A DNA stretch of 64,000 nt from Pedobacter rhodius (GTDB taxonomy: Bacteria; Bacteroidota; Bacteroidia; Sphingobacteriales; Sphingobacteriaceae), in assembly GCF_027213645.1 (NCBI RefSeq), contig NZ_JAPWGL010000002.1:1-64000 (forward strand), written 5' to 3'. Both the position numbers and the translations under genes were made by a program. The notes under the pieces are model-generated. The model ran no database searches. It saw only the letters and a program-made list of their open reading frames with translations, and had not been told where the DNA came from. This document shows positions 24,594 through 33,976 of the stretch, piece by piece; the stretch's first letter is position 1; each line of letters opens with the position of its first letter.

Positions 24594-26753
24594 ATGCAAA
24601 TCAGACAACCCGTTAGAAATGTTCAGGATTTTTTACTTAGTACCTACTTTGCAGATGGCTTGCGCATTACCATAGGTGTTCTTTTACCGTCTTTAATATT
24701 TGCACACTATGGCATGCTTAAATACGGCATGACACTTTCTCTTGGTGCATTATGTGTTAGTGTGGTGGATAGCCCCGGTCCAATGGTTCACAGAAGAAAT
24801 GCAATGCTGGTTACTACAGGCCTGATATTTCTCTTTTCTATACTAACCGGACTGACCAATAAAAGTCATTATTTTATCGGCGTTTTATTGGCGGCATCCA
24901 GTTTCGTATTTTCTATGTTTTACATTTACGGAATCAGGGCCGCTTCCATTGGTACCGCTACCCTATTGATTATGGTTTTAAGTATCGATGATATACGTCC
25001 GTGGCAAGAGGTAATTATTCATTCGCTGATGATTCTGGCAGGTAGTTTATGGTATACTGGTTTGAGTTATTTTGTTTACCGCTTACGTCCTTTCCGTTTG
25101 GTTCAGCAGTCTTTAAGTGATTCAATTATAGAGGTTGCGGAATTTCTTCGTGAAAAGGCTAAATTTTATCACCGGAACAATAATTATGATAAAACGTATG
25201 CCGATTTACTTCAACTACAGGTTTCTGTTCACGAAAAGCAGGATGCCGTACGGGAACTGTTATTTCGCACGCGTGAAATTATAAGAGACTCTACGCCGGA
25301 AGGCAGATTTTTAATGCTGGTTTTTGTAGATATGGTCGACTTATTTGAGCAGGTAATGTCTACCTACTACAATTACAAACAGCTTCACGAACAATTTGAT
25401 GCGGCAAATATATTGCCTGATTATGAAATGGCTATTAAAAGGATTTCTTATGCCCTTGATGATATTGCTTTTGCATTAAAAAGTGGCGGAAGTCCGGTCT
25501 TATCCAAACGATTGCTTATTGAGATTGAACGGTTAAAAATCAAAATAAATAATTTTGAGAAAAATAATGATAAACAGCAATTCAGCACATTAGGGATTAT
25601 TGCTTTAAAAAATATTGAAGTAAACATCGAAAATATTCTTGGCAGGGTGAAAACGATAAACAGTTATTTTAAACTCAGGAATAGTAAAGATATCCGCAAA
25701 GCGGAAGTAGATACGGAGAAATTTATTACCAGGCAAAAATTCGATTTTAAACTTTTTACCGAAAACCTCACCTACAGCTCATCAACTTTCAGGCATTCTT
25801 TACGTGTAACCGTGGTAATGGTATTGGGTTTTGTGGTTTCGCAACTCTTAAATTTTTCCCATAGTTACTGGATACTATTAACCATCCTGGTGATTTCGAA
25901 ACCTGGTTTCAGTTTAACTAAAGAACGAAATTATCAGCGGCTTATCGGAACTACAGTTGGTGCGTTTATTGGAATGGGTGTTTTGAGTTATGTGCATGAC
26001 AGAAATACTTTATTCGCCATATTGCTGATTTGCATGATTGGCTGTTACAGTTTTCAAAGGAAAAACTATGTGGTAAGCGTATTGTTTATGACACCATACA
26101 TATTAATTTTATTTGACTTCTTGGGTATGGGTTCTCTGGCTTTGGCAAGGGAAAGAATCTACGATACCTTTATTGGTTCTGGAATTGCACTTTTAGCAAG
26201 TTATTCTTTATTCCCAACCTGGGAGCATGAAAAACTTAAAGAGGCGATGATAAATATTTTACAGGCAAACAAAGCCTATTTTGAACAGGTTGTAAAGCTG
26301 TATTTTGAAAAGAATTATGATAGAACAGCGTACAAACTCGCCCGTAAAGAAGTTTACGTAAGTACAGCAAACCTGGCCTCTTTATTTCAAAGAATGTTTT
26401 CTGAGCCGAAAAGTAAACAGCTGTTTATTAAAGAAGTTCATCAGTTTACGGCTTTAAACCACCTCACCTCATCCTATATTGCTACGCTGTCACTTTATAA
26501 TAAGGAGCATGATTTCCACTTTGAAAATTTTGACGCTTTAAAACCAATCGCAAATAATACTATTTATTTATTTGATACTTCCATTAATAATCTGGAAAAA
26601 GGGCTGAATACTGTTGAAAACGTTCCGCTGATAAGATTAAATGATAATTCTTTACAGATTAAATCAGGAGAAGATTTGGTTCCGGAACAATTTGATTTAA
26701 TTCAAAAAGTAGTTTATGACTTATACAAGCTATCGCTTAAAATTAAAATCTAG
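24594..26753 (+). CDS. FUSC-family inner membrane protein (YccS/YhfK-like)
   Basis: The 719 residues show the two-module FUSC layout: a first hydrophobic block (about residues 20-165), a cytoplasmic helical region (about 170-380), a second hydrophobic block (about 400-530, including SYWILLTILVISKPGFSLTKERNYQRLIGTT in two parts) and a cytoplasmic tail. Relatives are linked to export of aromatic acids (AaeB) or are uncharacterised (YccS). The substrate here is unknown. The ATG at 24594 follows a -7 box closely. Its stop overlaps the stop of the opposing gene in CTAG. Confidence 0.88.
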   Translation: MQIRQPVRNVQDFLLSTYFADGLRITIGVLLPSLIFAHYGMLKYGMTLSLGALCVSVVDSPGPMVHRRNAMLVTTGLIFLFSILTGLTNKSHYFIGVLLAASSFVFSMFYIYGIRAASIGTATLLIMVLSIDDIRPWQEVIIHSLMILAGSLWYTGLSYFVYRLRPFRLVQQSLSDSIIEVAEFLREKAKFYHRNNNYDKTYADLLQLQVSVHEKQDAVRELLFRTREIIRDSTPEGRFLMLVFVDMVDLFEQVMSTYYNYKQLHEQFDAANILPDYEMAIKRISYALDDIAFALKSGGSPVLSKRLLIEIERLKIKINNFEKNNDKQQFSTLGIIALKNIEVNIENILGRVKTINSYFKLRNSKDIRKAEVDTEKFITRQKFDFKLFTENLTYSSSTFRHSLRVTVVMVLGFVVSQLLNFSHSYWILLTILVISKPGFSLTKERNYQRLIGTTVGAFIGMGVLSYVHDRNTLFAILLICMIGCYSFQRKNYVVSVLFMTPYILILFDFLGMGSLALARERIYDTFIGSGIALLASYSLFPTWEHEKLKEAMINILQANKAYFEQVVKLYFEKNYDRTAYKLARKEVYVSTANLASLFQRMFSEPKSKQLFIKEVHQFTALNHLTSSYIATLSLYNKEHDFHFENFDALKPIANNTIYLFDTSINNLEKGLNTVENVPLIRLNDNSLQIKSGEDLVPEQFDLIQKVVYDLYKLSLKIKI

Positions 26754-27187
26754 TTTTGGGCTAATTGCAGCTTAAGGTTACAGATGTTAAATGGCAAAGT
26801 GTAAATCATCCCATTGTCCATTTTAAAATTAATTTTCGCCTCACAATCAATTTCTTTATGAGTTAAATCTTTAAGGCTGAAAACAACCGGATAAAATCTA
26901 AACGCCGGATTATCGGACGACACAACCTCCGCCCTGACTTTAAATTTTACTTTAACTTCTTCTGTACCTGCTTGAATATAGATTTTGTCTATTTTTTTAA
27001 ATTCAACATTTGATGTAAAATTGAGCATTAAATTATCATCATTCGAGGATTGATTTTTGAAAAGCTCAAAAGCGTAATAGTTTTTATCGTCACGGTAATA
27101 TTGATAATCTATATTTTGTTTTAATTGCTGGCCGAACGACAGCTTGGTTAACACTAAAAAGAAAAACAAGAGAATGGACGTTTTCAT
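26750..27187 (-). CDS. Small exported protein in the PorP/SprF cluster, function unknown
   Basis: The 145-residue precursor has a signal peptide (FFFLVLTKLSFGQ) and a mature part predicted by eye to be beta-rich, with alternating hydrophobic residues and two Cys (CEAK, CNLK). It lies 3 bases downstream of the PorP/SprF gene, so it is in the same operon and is probably a periplasmic or surface partner of that pair. No family is recognised. A role in secretion or surface attachment is inferred only from position. Confidence 0.75.
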   Translation of the reverse strand: MKTSILLFFFLVLTKLSFGQQLKQNIDYQYYRDDKNYYAFELFKNQSSNDDNLMLNFTSNVEFKKIDKIYIQAGTEEVKVKFKVRAEVVSSDNPAFRFYPVVFSLKDLTHKEIDCEAKINFKMDNGMIYTLPFNICNLKLQLAQN

Positions 27188-27190
27188 ATA

Positions 27191-28186
27191 TTAAAATTTA
27201 GGGCAAGGAACTTTAAATCCCTTAAAATTATTATGACGATAGATTAATGATAATTCATAAGTACGTGGTGTAGAACTCAAAACTTTATTGCCGTAAACGG
27301 TGTAATTTATCCCGGTACTTATGTCGCCCAAGGTTAAGCCTAAATAGGGATAAAAAGATGATTCGTTAAATTTATGCCACAAGCCGGCGTTTAATTTTAT
27401 TTTGGTCTGTTCATTGGGTTTGAAACCTAAAACAACACCTGCTAACTGATCTTTATTAGCCCCCTGAACATTATAAATACCAGTAAAGTTTAAATCAACA
27501 TAATCGCTAACCAGGTAAAGCATTCCAAAATTTACAGTTTTGCGAGATGGCAATACCTCACGATTGGTTCCGATTAAAGTTTCTACGGGTCTGGTTAAGT
27601 GATATTGGGCATAACCAGCAACTACACTTAACCTGTTAAAACTTGCTGAAAAATTTGCACCTATGTTTAAATCAAAATAAGAAGTTTTATCATTTTGTAA
27701 GTCCAGATAATTTGGTAATGAAGTATCAAAACCATTCCCGTTGTATTGAGATGCAAAAGTTAATTTGTTGTAATCTAAAAATCTGGACACATAAGAAATC
27801 TGAGGTGCCAAACCAAATTTAAAGCGATGATAAACATCAAGATACTGATAATATGACGCACTTGCACTTATGTATTGCGACTTCAGCGCTTTATTAAATG
27901 ATTCATCGAATAAACCACTTAAACCAATGCTAAATACACTATTCGTAAAATTTTCATCCTGAATCAGTTTTAAATCACCGGATACACTATATGTGTTATA
28001 CGGATCACCAAGATTTCCCCATTGCTGCCGGGTATTTAGTGCTACTCTGTATTCGCCATCGAAGAAACCTGTATAAGCCGGGTTTAAAGTGAGTGGTGCA
28101 GCAAAATATTGTGAAAATTTAGGGTCTTGTGCGAAACCAAACGTAGTTAAGAAGAAAAACAATACTATCAGTCTTGATTTAATCAT
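27191..28186 (-). CDS. PorP/SprF-family outer-membrane protein (type IX secretion partner)
   Basis: This 331-residue beta-barrel protein has a signal peptide (FFFLTTFGFAQ) and the family's opening QDPKFSQYFAAPLTLNPAYTGFFDG. PorP/SprF proteins sit in the outer membrane and, next to CHU_C-domain proteins, hold or export type-B substrates of the type IX secretion system. Its ATG shares one base with the stop of the upstream CHU_C gene (TAATG), so translation is probably coupled. The C-terminus (PCPKF) is normal for the family. Confidence 0.93.
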   Translation of the reverse strand: MIKSRLIVLFFFLTTFGFAQDPKFSQYFAAPLTLNPAYTGFFDGEYRVALNTRQQWGNLGDPYNTYSVSGDLKLIQDENFTNSVFSIGLSGLFDESFNKALKSQYISASASYYQYLDVYHRFKFGLAPQISYVSRFLDYNKLTFASQYNGNGFDTSLPNYLDLQNDKTSYFDLNIGANFSASFNRLSVVAGYAQYHLTRPVETLIGTNREVLPSRKTVNFGMLYLVSDYVDLNFTGIYNVQGANKDQLAGVVLGFKPNEQTKIKLNAGLWHKFNESSFYPYLGLTLGDISTGINYTVYGNKVLSSTPRTYELSLIYRHNNFKGFKVPCPKF

Positions 28187-30591
28187 TACAATATTAATAT
28201 AGTTTTACCTTTTGCTTGGTATTTTCCGCCTAATACATCAATACCTTCAGCAAACCATGAAAACGTCTCCATAGGTTGCATTTTAGTTTTAAACAGACCA
28301 TCCCAGCCTGAAGATGTCATTGTATTTGTTTCGTACACTAAAATGCCCCATTTGTTAAAAACCTTAAAACTCGTTAGCTGCTTAATACTGGTAAAAAACG
28401 GATATAAATAGTTATTAGTTAATTTCTGTGGGGTAAATGCTGTTGGAACGATAATTTGTGGAGCAGGCAAAATATTTAATTCAATTGATGATGTTATAGA
28501 ACATCCTTTGTCGCTTTCCAGTGAGATATAATATACGCCGGCCTTATTTATTTTTGTTGGATCAGAAACGCTTTTGGTTAAAGTAGCATCTGTATAATAA
28601 TACTTTTTGACATAACCTTTACTTCCTTTCACAATATCTGTTGATGTTAAATCGATGTAGTCGTAATCAAAAATTGGTTTAGGCGTATTTAAAACGATTA
28701 CAGGCAAAGGGTTTATTGTAACATTGATTTTATCAAATACAGAACATCCGTTTTGATTGGTAATTTTCACATAATAGGCTCCGCTTGCTGCAACCTGGTC
28801 GGGATGAATGAGCTTATTAGTCAAATTGCTATCTGTGTAGAACGAATAGTTAACACCGGCAGTTGTTCCCAGATATATTGCCTGGTTTGTAATATCCACA
28901 GTTGCAGGATAGCATACTGCTGAAGGATCTTTTAAAATCAAAACAGGTAATTCGTAAATTGTCACGTTAATCTTATCGCTTACAACACATCCTAATGAAT
29001 TAATTGCTTTGATGTAATAAGTTCCGGATTTATCAATCCTTTCAGGGTCGGAAACAGGTTGGGTTAAGCCTGCATCATAATAAAAAGCATACTTTAAATC
29101 ATTATCACTTCCAGCAAAATTATGTAATGCAGCTATATTAACTGTTGATGGAAAACAAACGCCCGCAGGATTGATAATTTTTAATATGGGTTTTGGATTT
29201 ACAACAACATCAACAGGGAGTATTTTACTGCAGCCTAAATTGTTAGTGAGTTTTACATAATACCTGCCGCTTAAATTTATTCTACCAGGATTTGATAAAG
29301 GCTTGGTTGCCGCAGCATCTGTAAAATATGTTCTTATAATATCTTTTAAATCCCCAACATAAATTTCATTCTTTGTAATATCTACAGTTTCTGTATAACA
29401 AACCTGATCAGGATTTTTAAGCGTAATGTTAGCTACATCAAAAAGTGAAATATCAACACTCGCTACACTTTCACAACCCTTGTAATTAGTCGCCATGATG
29501 TAATAAGTTTTCTTTTCATTTATTACAACTGGATTTTTTACAGGAATTGTTAAATCTTTATCCTCGAATGCAAAATAGCTGAAGTCTGCATTTCTGTTTA
29601 ACACATAATCATCTGAAATTAAATCTATTGAACTACCCTGACAAACGGTATTTTTGGGTAAAAGCTGCAGTTGATAATCTACACTTTGAACAATAGCGGT
29701 TAAGGTACTTGGGCAACCAAAGCCGGTAAAAGGTACCAGGTCTAAAATAATTTTGGTTCCGTCTGGAGGTGTTGGTTTAATTTTTACGCCTTGCCCTGTT
29801 CCATATTTAATACTTCTGTCGCCATTGTACCAAGTGTAAGTCTGGAAACCGCTTGGACCGTTAACATTAAGTTCTTCTGAACTTTTACAGTAAGTATTGC
29901 CGAGAATTAAGTCGCCACATAAATTATTTACATCAACATAAGCATACCCAAAATGCCCACCTAGTGTACAATCACCCGTAATAAATTCAAGTAATAATTG
30001 TTTTCCCTGATATCCAGATAAATTTATAGTTACCGGTGTCCATTCTTTATAAATTACTGTGCTGCTAGAAGAGGATTTTTTAAAACCGGGAAGGGTTGAG
30101 GTTGCAATGTATTGAAAAGAAGCACATGGAATATAATTACCTGTTTCTAAATCTTTAACCCTCGCAATAAATCTTGGCTGTTCCACTACTGCATGATTAG
30201 GATCTTCAAAAACTACGGCATACTGATAAGTCAATGTAAATTCATTGCGATTAGCAGGTATATTTATCAGGTATGAAACCCCTTCTGCCTGATTTCCTGT
30301 CCCGCTATTACCAAGCTTTACGGTATAACTGCCACTATTTTTTAGAACTACCGGAAACTTACCAAAAGGATCGACTGCAGTTTTATCAGTTTGTATGGTA
30401 TGCCTGCCGGAAACAGGTAATGCAACTTCGTTAATAACTACACCCGAAGTGTTGATTGACCCGGCATATAGCTTCCAGTTTTGAAAATTTCCATTTTCAA
30501 AACCGATATTTTCAGGACAAAGCTGGGCCTTTAAATTTGATGTCATGGCAATGCATACCATAACCAGCACAAAAAATATTTTATTAATCAA
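28186..30591 (-). CDS. Large secreted protein with T9SS type-B (CHU_C) sorting domain
   Basis: The protein has 801 residues. The N-terminus is a signal peptide, then a roughly 200-residue beta-sandwich-like region. After it come about five Ig-like repeats of roughly 80 residues, most with a Cys pair (VCYP near the start, NxxGCS near the end). The last 95 residues are the CHU_C sorting domain (PTAFTP, FKVFNKWGILVYET, WDG). It should be secreted by the type IX system and attached to the surface, possibly as an adhesin. The frame opens at TTG 30591; an internal ATG at 30561 gives a shorter signal peptide. It forms an operon with PorP/SprF. Confidence 0.9.
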   Translation of the reverse strand: MINKIFFVLVMVCIAMTSNLKAQLCPENIGFENGNFQNWKLYAGSINTSGVVINEVALPVSGRHTIQTDKTAVDPFGKFPVVLKNSGSYTVKLGNSGTGNQAEGVSYLINIPANRNEFTLTYQYAVVFEDPNHAVVEQPRFIARVKDLETGNYIPCASFQYIATSTLPGFKKSSSSSTVIYKEWTPVTINLSGYQGKQLLLEFITGDCTLGGHFGYAYVDVNNLCGDLILGNTYCKSSEELNVNGPSGFQTYTWYNGDRSIKYGTGQGVKIKPTPPDGTKIILDLVPFTGFGCPSTLTAIVQSVDYQLQLLPKNTVCQGSSIDLISDDYVLNRNADFSYFAFEDKDLTIPVKNPVVINEKKTYYIMATNYKGCESVASVDISLFDVANITLKNPDQVCYTETVDITKNEIYVGDLKDIIRTYFTDAAATKPLSNPGRINLSGRYYVKLTNNLGCSKILPVDVVVNPKPILKIINPAGVCFPSTVNIAALHNFAGSDNDLKYAFYYDAGLTQPVSDPERIDKSGTYYIKAINSLGCVVSDKINVTIYELPVLILKDPSAVCYPATVDITNQAIYLGTTAGVNYSFYTDSNLTNKLIHPDQVAASGAYYVKITNQNGCSVFDKINVTINPLPVIVLNTPKPIFDYDYIDLTSTDIVKGSKGYVKKYYYTDATLTKSVSDPTKINKAGVYYISLESDKGCSITSSIELNILPAPQIIVPTAFTPQKLTNNYLYPFFTSIKQLTSFKVFNKWGILVYETNTMTSSGWDGLFKTKMQPMETFSWFAEGIDVLGGKYQAKGKTILIL

Positions 30592-30917
30592 TTAGGGAGC
30601 GATTTTTAAATAGTTCAGTGTAAAAATATCGTTTTAGTATATTTAAGAACAGGTATCTTAAATAAAATGGCCTTATTTTACACGAAAATTACTTAACCAG
30701 ATATTTTGCTGGAAACCAAAATCAAATAATTAATATAATCGTCTGTTTTTAAAATTGTTATGACTTTTTTTTTAGTTTTTATCGTATTACATTAATGTAG
30801 ACTGTATTTTATTTTTTTACACGAAATATGGTTGATCCAGGATATTAATGATTTATAAATACTGATCGAAACAATGATAACCTGTTGTTGTTAAGTATAA
30901 TTAATTAATAAAATATT
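30592..30917. promoter_or_regulatory. Divergent promoter region with a 12-bp palindrome upstream of ohr
   Basis: This 326-base gap between the CHU_C gene and ohr has no gene. TACATTAATGTA (30788-30799) is a perfect palindrome resembling the TACA..TGTA core of OhrR operators. It lies 119 bases before the ohr ATG, and no OhrR/MarR gene is present in the window, so the link is tentative. Confidence 0.35.
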
Positions 30918-31328
30918 ATGGAAAAGTTATATACAGCTGAAGTTACAGCTACCGGAGGAAGAGATGGTCATATAAAATCGAGCGATGGACAATTAGAATT
31001 TGAGTTAAAAAGGCCAAAGGAACTGGGTGGACAAGGTGGTGCCACAAATCCGGAGCAATTGTTTGCAGCTGCGTGGGGTCCGTGTTATCTGGGTGCATTA
31101 GGTTCAATAGCCGAAAGAGAAGGTGTAGATGTTAGCGAGGCGAATGTTAATGTGTTGGTTTCTTTCAATAAAGATGGTAATGCATTTGTACTTTCGGCAG
31201 ATTTAGATGTACATATTCCGGGCATTTCTCACGAGGAGGCTCAAACGCTCGCAGAAAAAGCGCATAAAGCTTGTCCTTATTCAAAAGCTACCAGAGGTAA
31301 TATTGAAGTCCGAATTACGGCGATTTAA
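30918..31328 (+). CDS. ohr: Ohr/OsmC-family organic hydroperoxide reductase
   Basis: This 136-residue cytoplasmic peroxidase detoxifies organic and lipid hydroperoxides. The two redox cysteines are in AAWGPCYLGAL and HKACPYSKATRG. The opening YTAEVTATGGRDGHIKSSDG is typical of Ohr rather than OsmC. It is monocistronic with its own terminator. The family is usually induced by organic peroxides through OhrR, which is not seen here. Confidence 0.95.
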   Translation: MEKLYTAEVTATGGRDGHIKSSDGQLEFELKRPKELGGQGGATNPEQLFAAAWGPCYLGALGSIAEREGVDVSEANVNVLVSFNKDGNAFVLSADLDVHIPGISHEEAQTLAEKAHKACPYSKATRGNIEVRITAI

Positions 31329-31348
31329 TTTATAACTCTGAATAAAAT

Positions 31349-31378
31349 AAAAAAGCGGATTTTTATATCCGCTTTTTT
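31349..31378. terminator. Bidirectional terminator between ohr and bioB
   Basis: A 12-bp stem (31349-31360 with 31367-31378) has A and T runs on both sides and lies between the converging stops. Confidence 0.85.
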
Positions 31379-31395
31379 TATGAATTTTACTTGAT

Positions 31396-32400
31396 TTAAG
31401 CAATTTCTACCTGCTCTATTTTTGTATTTGCGGGTCTTCCATTTTTAAATGCTTCGCGGGTTTTTAACCCTAACAACTCAAACATAGCCATATCATCAAC
31501 AAAAGCAGGATTTGGTGTCGTCAATAATTTATCTCCTGCAAAAATAGAACTTGCTCCTGCCATAAAGCAAAATGCCTGTTCGAGTGTACTCATTTCATTT
31601 CTGCCTGCTGATAAGCGTACGACAGAATTTGGCATTACAATGCGAGCTGTAGCAATCATTCTAACCATATCCCATATTGGTACACGTGGTTGATCGGCCA
31701 ATGGTGTACCTTTTACCGGAACCAGTGCATTAACCGGAACAGATTCAGGGTGTTTTTCCATATTAGATAAAGTTTGCAACATGGAAACCCTGTCTTCAAC
31801 TGTTTCTCCCAAACCGATGATACCACCACTACATACCGTTAACTTAGCCTTACGAACGTTTTTAATTGTATTTAACCTATCGTCATAAGTTCGTGTGGAA
31901 ATGATGCGTTTATAATCATCTTCTGAAGTATCAATATTGTGGTTATAAGCATATAAACCGGCATCAGCTAACCGTTGTGCCTGATTTTCAGTAAGCATAC
32001 CCAGAGTACAGCAAACCTCCATGTCCATGTCGTTTACGGCCTTAACCATTTCAATAACGCGGTCAAAATCGCGGTTATCACGCACTTCGCGCCATGCAGC
32101 ACCCATACACAGACGAGATGCACCACCCTCTTTTGCTTTTACGGCAGCACTAACTACCTGGCCTAACTGCATCAATGGCTGTACTTGCAAATCGGTGTGG
32201 TAACGGGCAGCTTGAGGGCAATAAGAACAATCCTCGGCACAGCCACCGGTTTTAATCGAGATTAATGAACTTACCTGAACTTCATTGTAATCTTTATTTG
32301 CCCGGTGTATGGTTGCCGCTTCATAAACCAAATCTAAAAATGGTCTGTTGTAAATTTCTAATATTTCTTCTTTACTCCAATCGTGTCTTGTTGTTTGCAT
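31396..32400 (-). CDS. bioB: Biotin synthase
   Basis: This radical-SAM enzyme inserts sulfur into dethiobiotin, the last step of biotin synthesis. It contains the radical-SAM cluster motif CAEDCSYC, the 2Fe-2S-associated [11 protein letters not shown] and the arginine motif RLSAGRNEM. The length of 334 residues is typical. No other bio genes are adjacent, so biotin genes are dispersed here. The leader contains an inverted-repeat element (32407-32534) and no BirA operator was recognised. Confidence 0.97.
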   Translation of the reverse strand: MQTTRHDWSKEEILEIYNRPFLDLVYEAATIHRANKDYNEVQVSSLISIKTGGCAEDCSYCPQAARYHTDLQVQPLMQLGQVVSAAVKAKEGGASRLCMGAAWREVRDNRDFDRVIEMVKAVNDMDMEVCCTLGMLTENQAQRLADAGLYAYNHNIDTSEDDYKRIISTRTYDDRLNTIKNVRKAKLTVCSGGIIGLGETVEDRVSMLQTLSNMEKHPESVPVNALVPVKGTPLADQPRVPIWDMVRMIATARIVMPNSVVRLSAGRNEMSTLEQAFCFMAGASSIFAGDKLLTTPNPAFVDDMAMFELLGLKTREAFKNGRPANTKIEQVEIA

Positions 32401-32406
32401 CGTGGG

Positions 32407-32534
32407 ATCAGGATTTTTTGGATTTAAGGATTAACATAATATTCTTAATTTTTCAGGCGGTTAATTTAAGTTTTCAAGGGTAACACATACAAAATAGCGT
32501 AATTTAAAAATCCTCAAATCAACCAAGTCCTGAT
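32407..32534. repeat. Element with imperfect 26-bp terminal inverted repeats upstream of bioB
   Basis: ATCAGGATTTTTTGGATTTA (start of the copy at 32407-32432) is matched in reverse complement at 32509-32534 with about 21 of 26 positions equal. From memory, 'ATCAGGATTTnnGGATTnAAGGATT' repeats are widespread in Bacteroidota intergenic DNA. It fills nearly all the gap between mgtE and bioB. Confidence 0.6.
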
Positions 32535-32536
32535 TA

Positions 32537-33889
32537 TTATAGTAAAAGTTTACTGGCCAAACCTAAAATTAAAAGGAAGCCAAAAACATCGGTAAAAGTA
32601 GTAATAATTATAGATGATGCAATGGCAGGATCGATGCCAACACGTTTTAAAATCAATGGAATTCCGGCTCCGGTGATACCTGCTATAACTAGATTACCCG
32701 TCATTGCCAGGAAGATAACTAAACCGAGCATCGGGTTTCCATCGAAAAAAAAAGCAAAAATAAATACAATTAGGCCGTTCGCTGCACCATTGATTAAACC
32801 AACAGTAAACTCTTTCAACACCGTTCTGTAAGCTTGCTTGTCTGTTAAATCATAAAGTGAGATACGCCTCACTGTAACGGCCAAGGCTTGTGTAGCGGCA
32901 TTCCCGCCCATTCCGGCTATAATCGTCATGTAAGCTGCAAGAGAAGGAATTAATTTAATTGTAGGGTCGAAATAACGAACAACGGACGATGCCAGGAAAG
33001 CTGTGCCTAGATTTATAATCAGCCAGGGCAAACGCGATTTAACCGCTTCCGCCCAGTTACCACTTAACTCTTCATCTTCTGATACACCTGATATTTTTAA
33101 GATATCTTCTGTGCTTTCGGCTTCCATAACATCAATTACATCATCAAATGTTACGCGACCAAGTAATTTCTGATGCTCATCAATAACCGGAATACTCGTT
33201 AAATTGTATTGAGAAATTAAGTTAGCAACTTCTTCCTGGTCGGTATCAGGATGAACGTAAACGGCATCAACTTTTACTAATTCAGTAATCTGTGCGTTAT
33301 GTTTGGCTTTTATAATATCCTTTAATGAAACAATTCCTTTGAAGATTTCCTTATCATCAACCACATAAATGGTGTAGAACTCTTCCATTTCTTCGCTTTG
33401 ACGAATAATTTCATCTATTGCATCTTTTTTCGTCAGGTTAATGTTTACACAGATTAAATCTGTATTCATTAAACCACCTGCTGTTTTCTCGTCGTAGGTT
33501 AATAGGTTACGGATATTTGATGCATCCTCTTCATTAAGATCTTCCAGGATTTCTTTCTGCTCATGGTCTTCAAGCTGAGAAATAATGTCTGTTGCATCGT
33601 CGTAATCAAGTTCTTCAACAATTTCTGTTCTCTTATCGGGATGAAGCTGGAAAAGTAAATCTTCCGGATGGGATTCTTCATCCATTTCAGAAATAATTTC
33701 CGACGCAATTTCTGCAGGCAGTAAATTAATAATATGCTGTTGCGCTGCTTTGTCTAAACGTTCGAATAAAATAGCGATTTCTGAAGCATGATAATCCTCT
33801 AAAACTATTTTTAAAGTTTCATCGCCGGCTAAAATTGCGTTTTTAACCTTTAGTACATCGCTTTTATCTATTTCGAATGATGATTGCAT
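32537..33889 (-). CDS. mgtE: MgtE-family magnesium transporter
   Basis: This 450-residue Mg2+ channel has an N-terminal MgtE_N superhelix (about residues 1-130, rich in acidic repeats such as LDYDDATDIISQLEDHEQKE), two CBS domains (about 135-255) that sense cytoplasmic Mg2+, and a five-helix pore with AGMGGNAATQALAVTVR. Gating by Mg2+ on the cytoplasmic domain is established for the family. corA lies 87 bases upstream on the same strand, so two unrelated magnesium systems are neighbours. Confidence 0.95.
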   Translation of the reverse strand: MQSSFEIDKSDVLKVKNAILAGDETLKIVLEDYHASEIAILFERLDKAAQQHIINLLPAEIASEIISEMDEESHPEDLLFQLHPDKRTEIVEELDYDDATDIISQLEDHEQKEILEDLNEEDASNIRNLLTYDEKTAGGLMNTDLICVNINLTKKDAIDEIIRQSEEMEEFYTIYVVDDKEIFKGIVSLKDIIKAKHNAQITELVKVDAVYVHPDTDQEEVANLISQYNLTSIPVIDEHQKLLGRVTFDDVIDVMEAESTEDILKISGVSEDEELSGNWAEAVKSRLPWLIINLGTAFLASSVVRYFDPTIKLIPSLAAYMTIIAGMGGNAATQALAVTVRRISLYDLTDKQAYRTVLKEFTVGLINGAANGLIVFIFAFFFDGNPMLGLVIFLAMTGNLVIAGITGAGIPLILKRVGIDPAIASSIIITTFTDVFGFLLILGLASKLLL

Positions 33890-33976
33890 AATGCTTAAGC
33901 CCCTAAAATAGGGAATCTACATCGATTTAACATTATAAGTTTAATTTAAAATGAAGGTAGATGGCATTAAAAGAAT

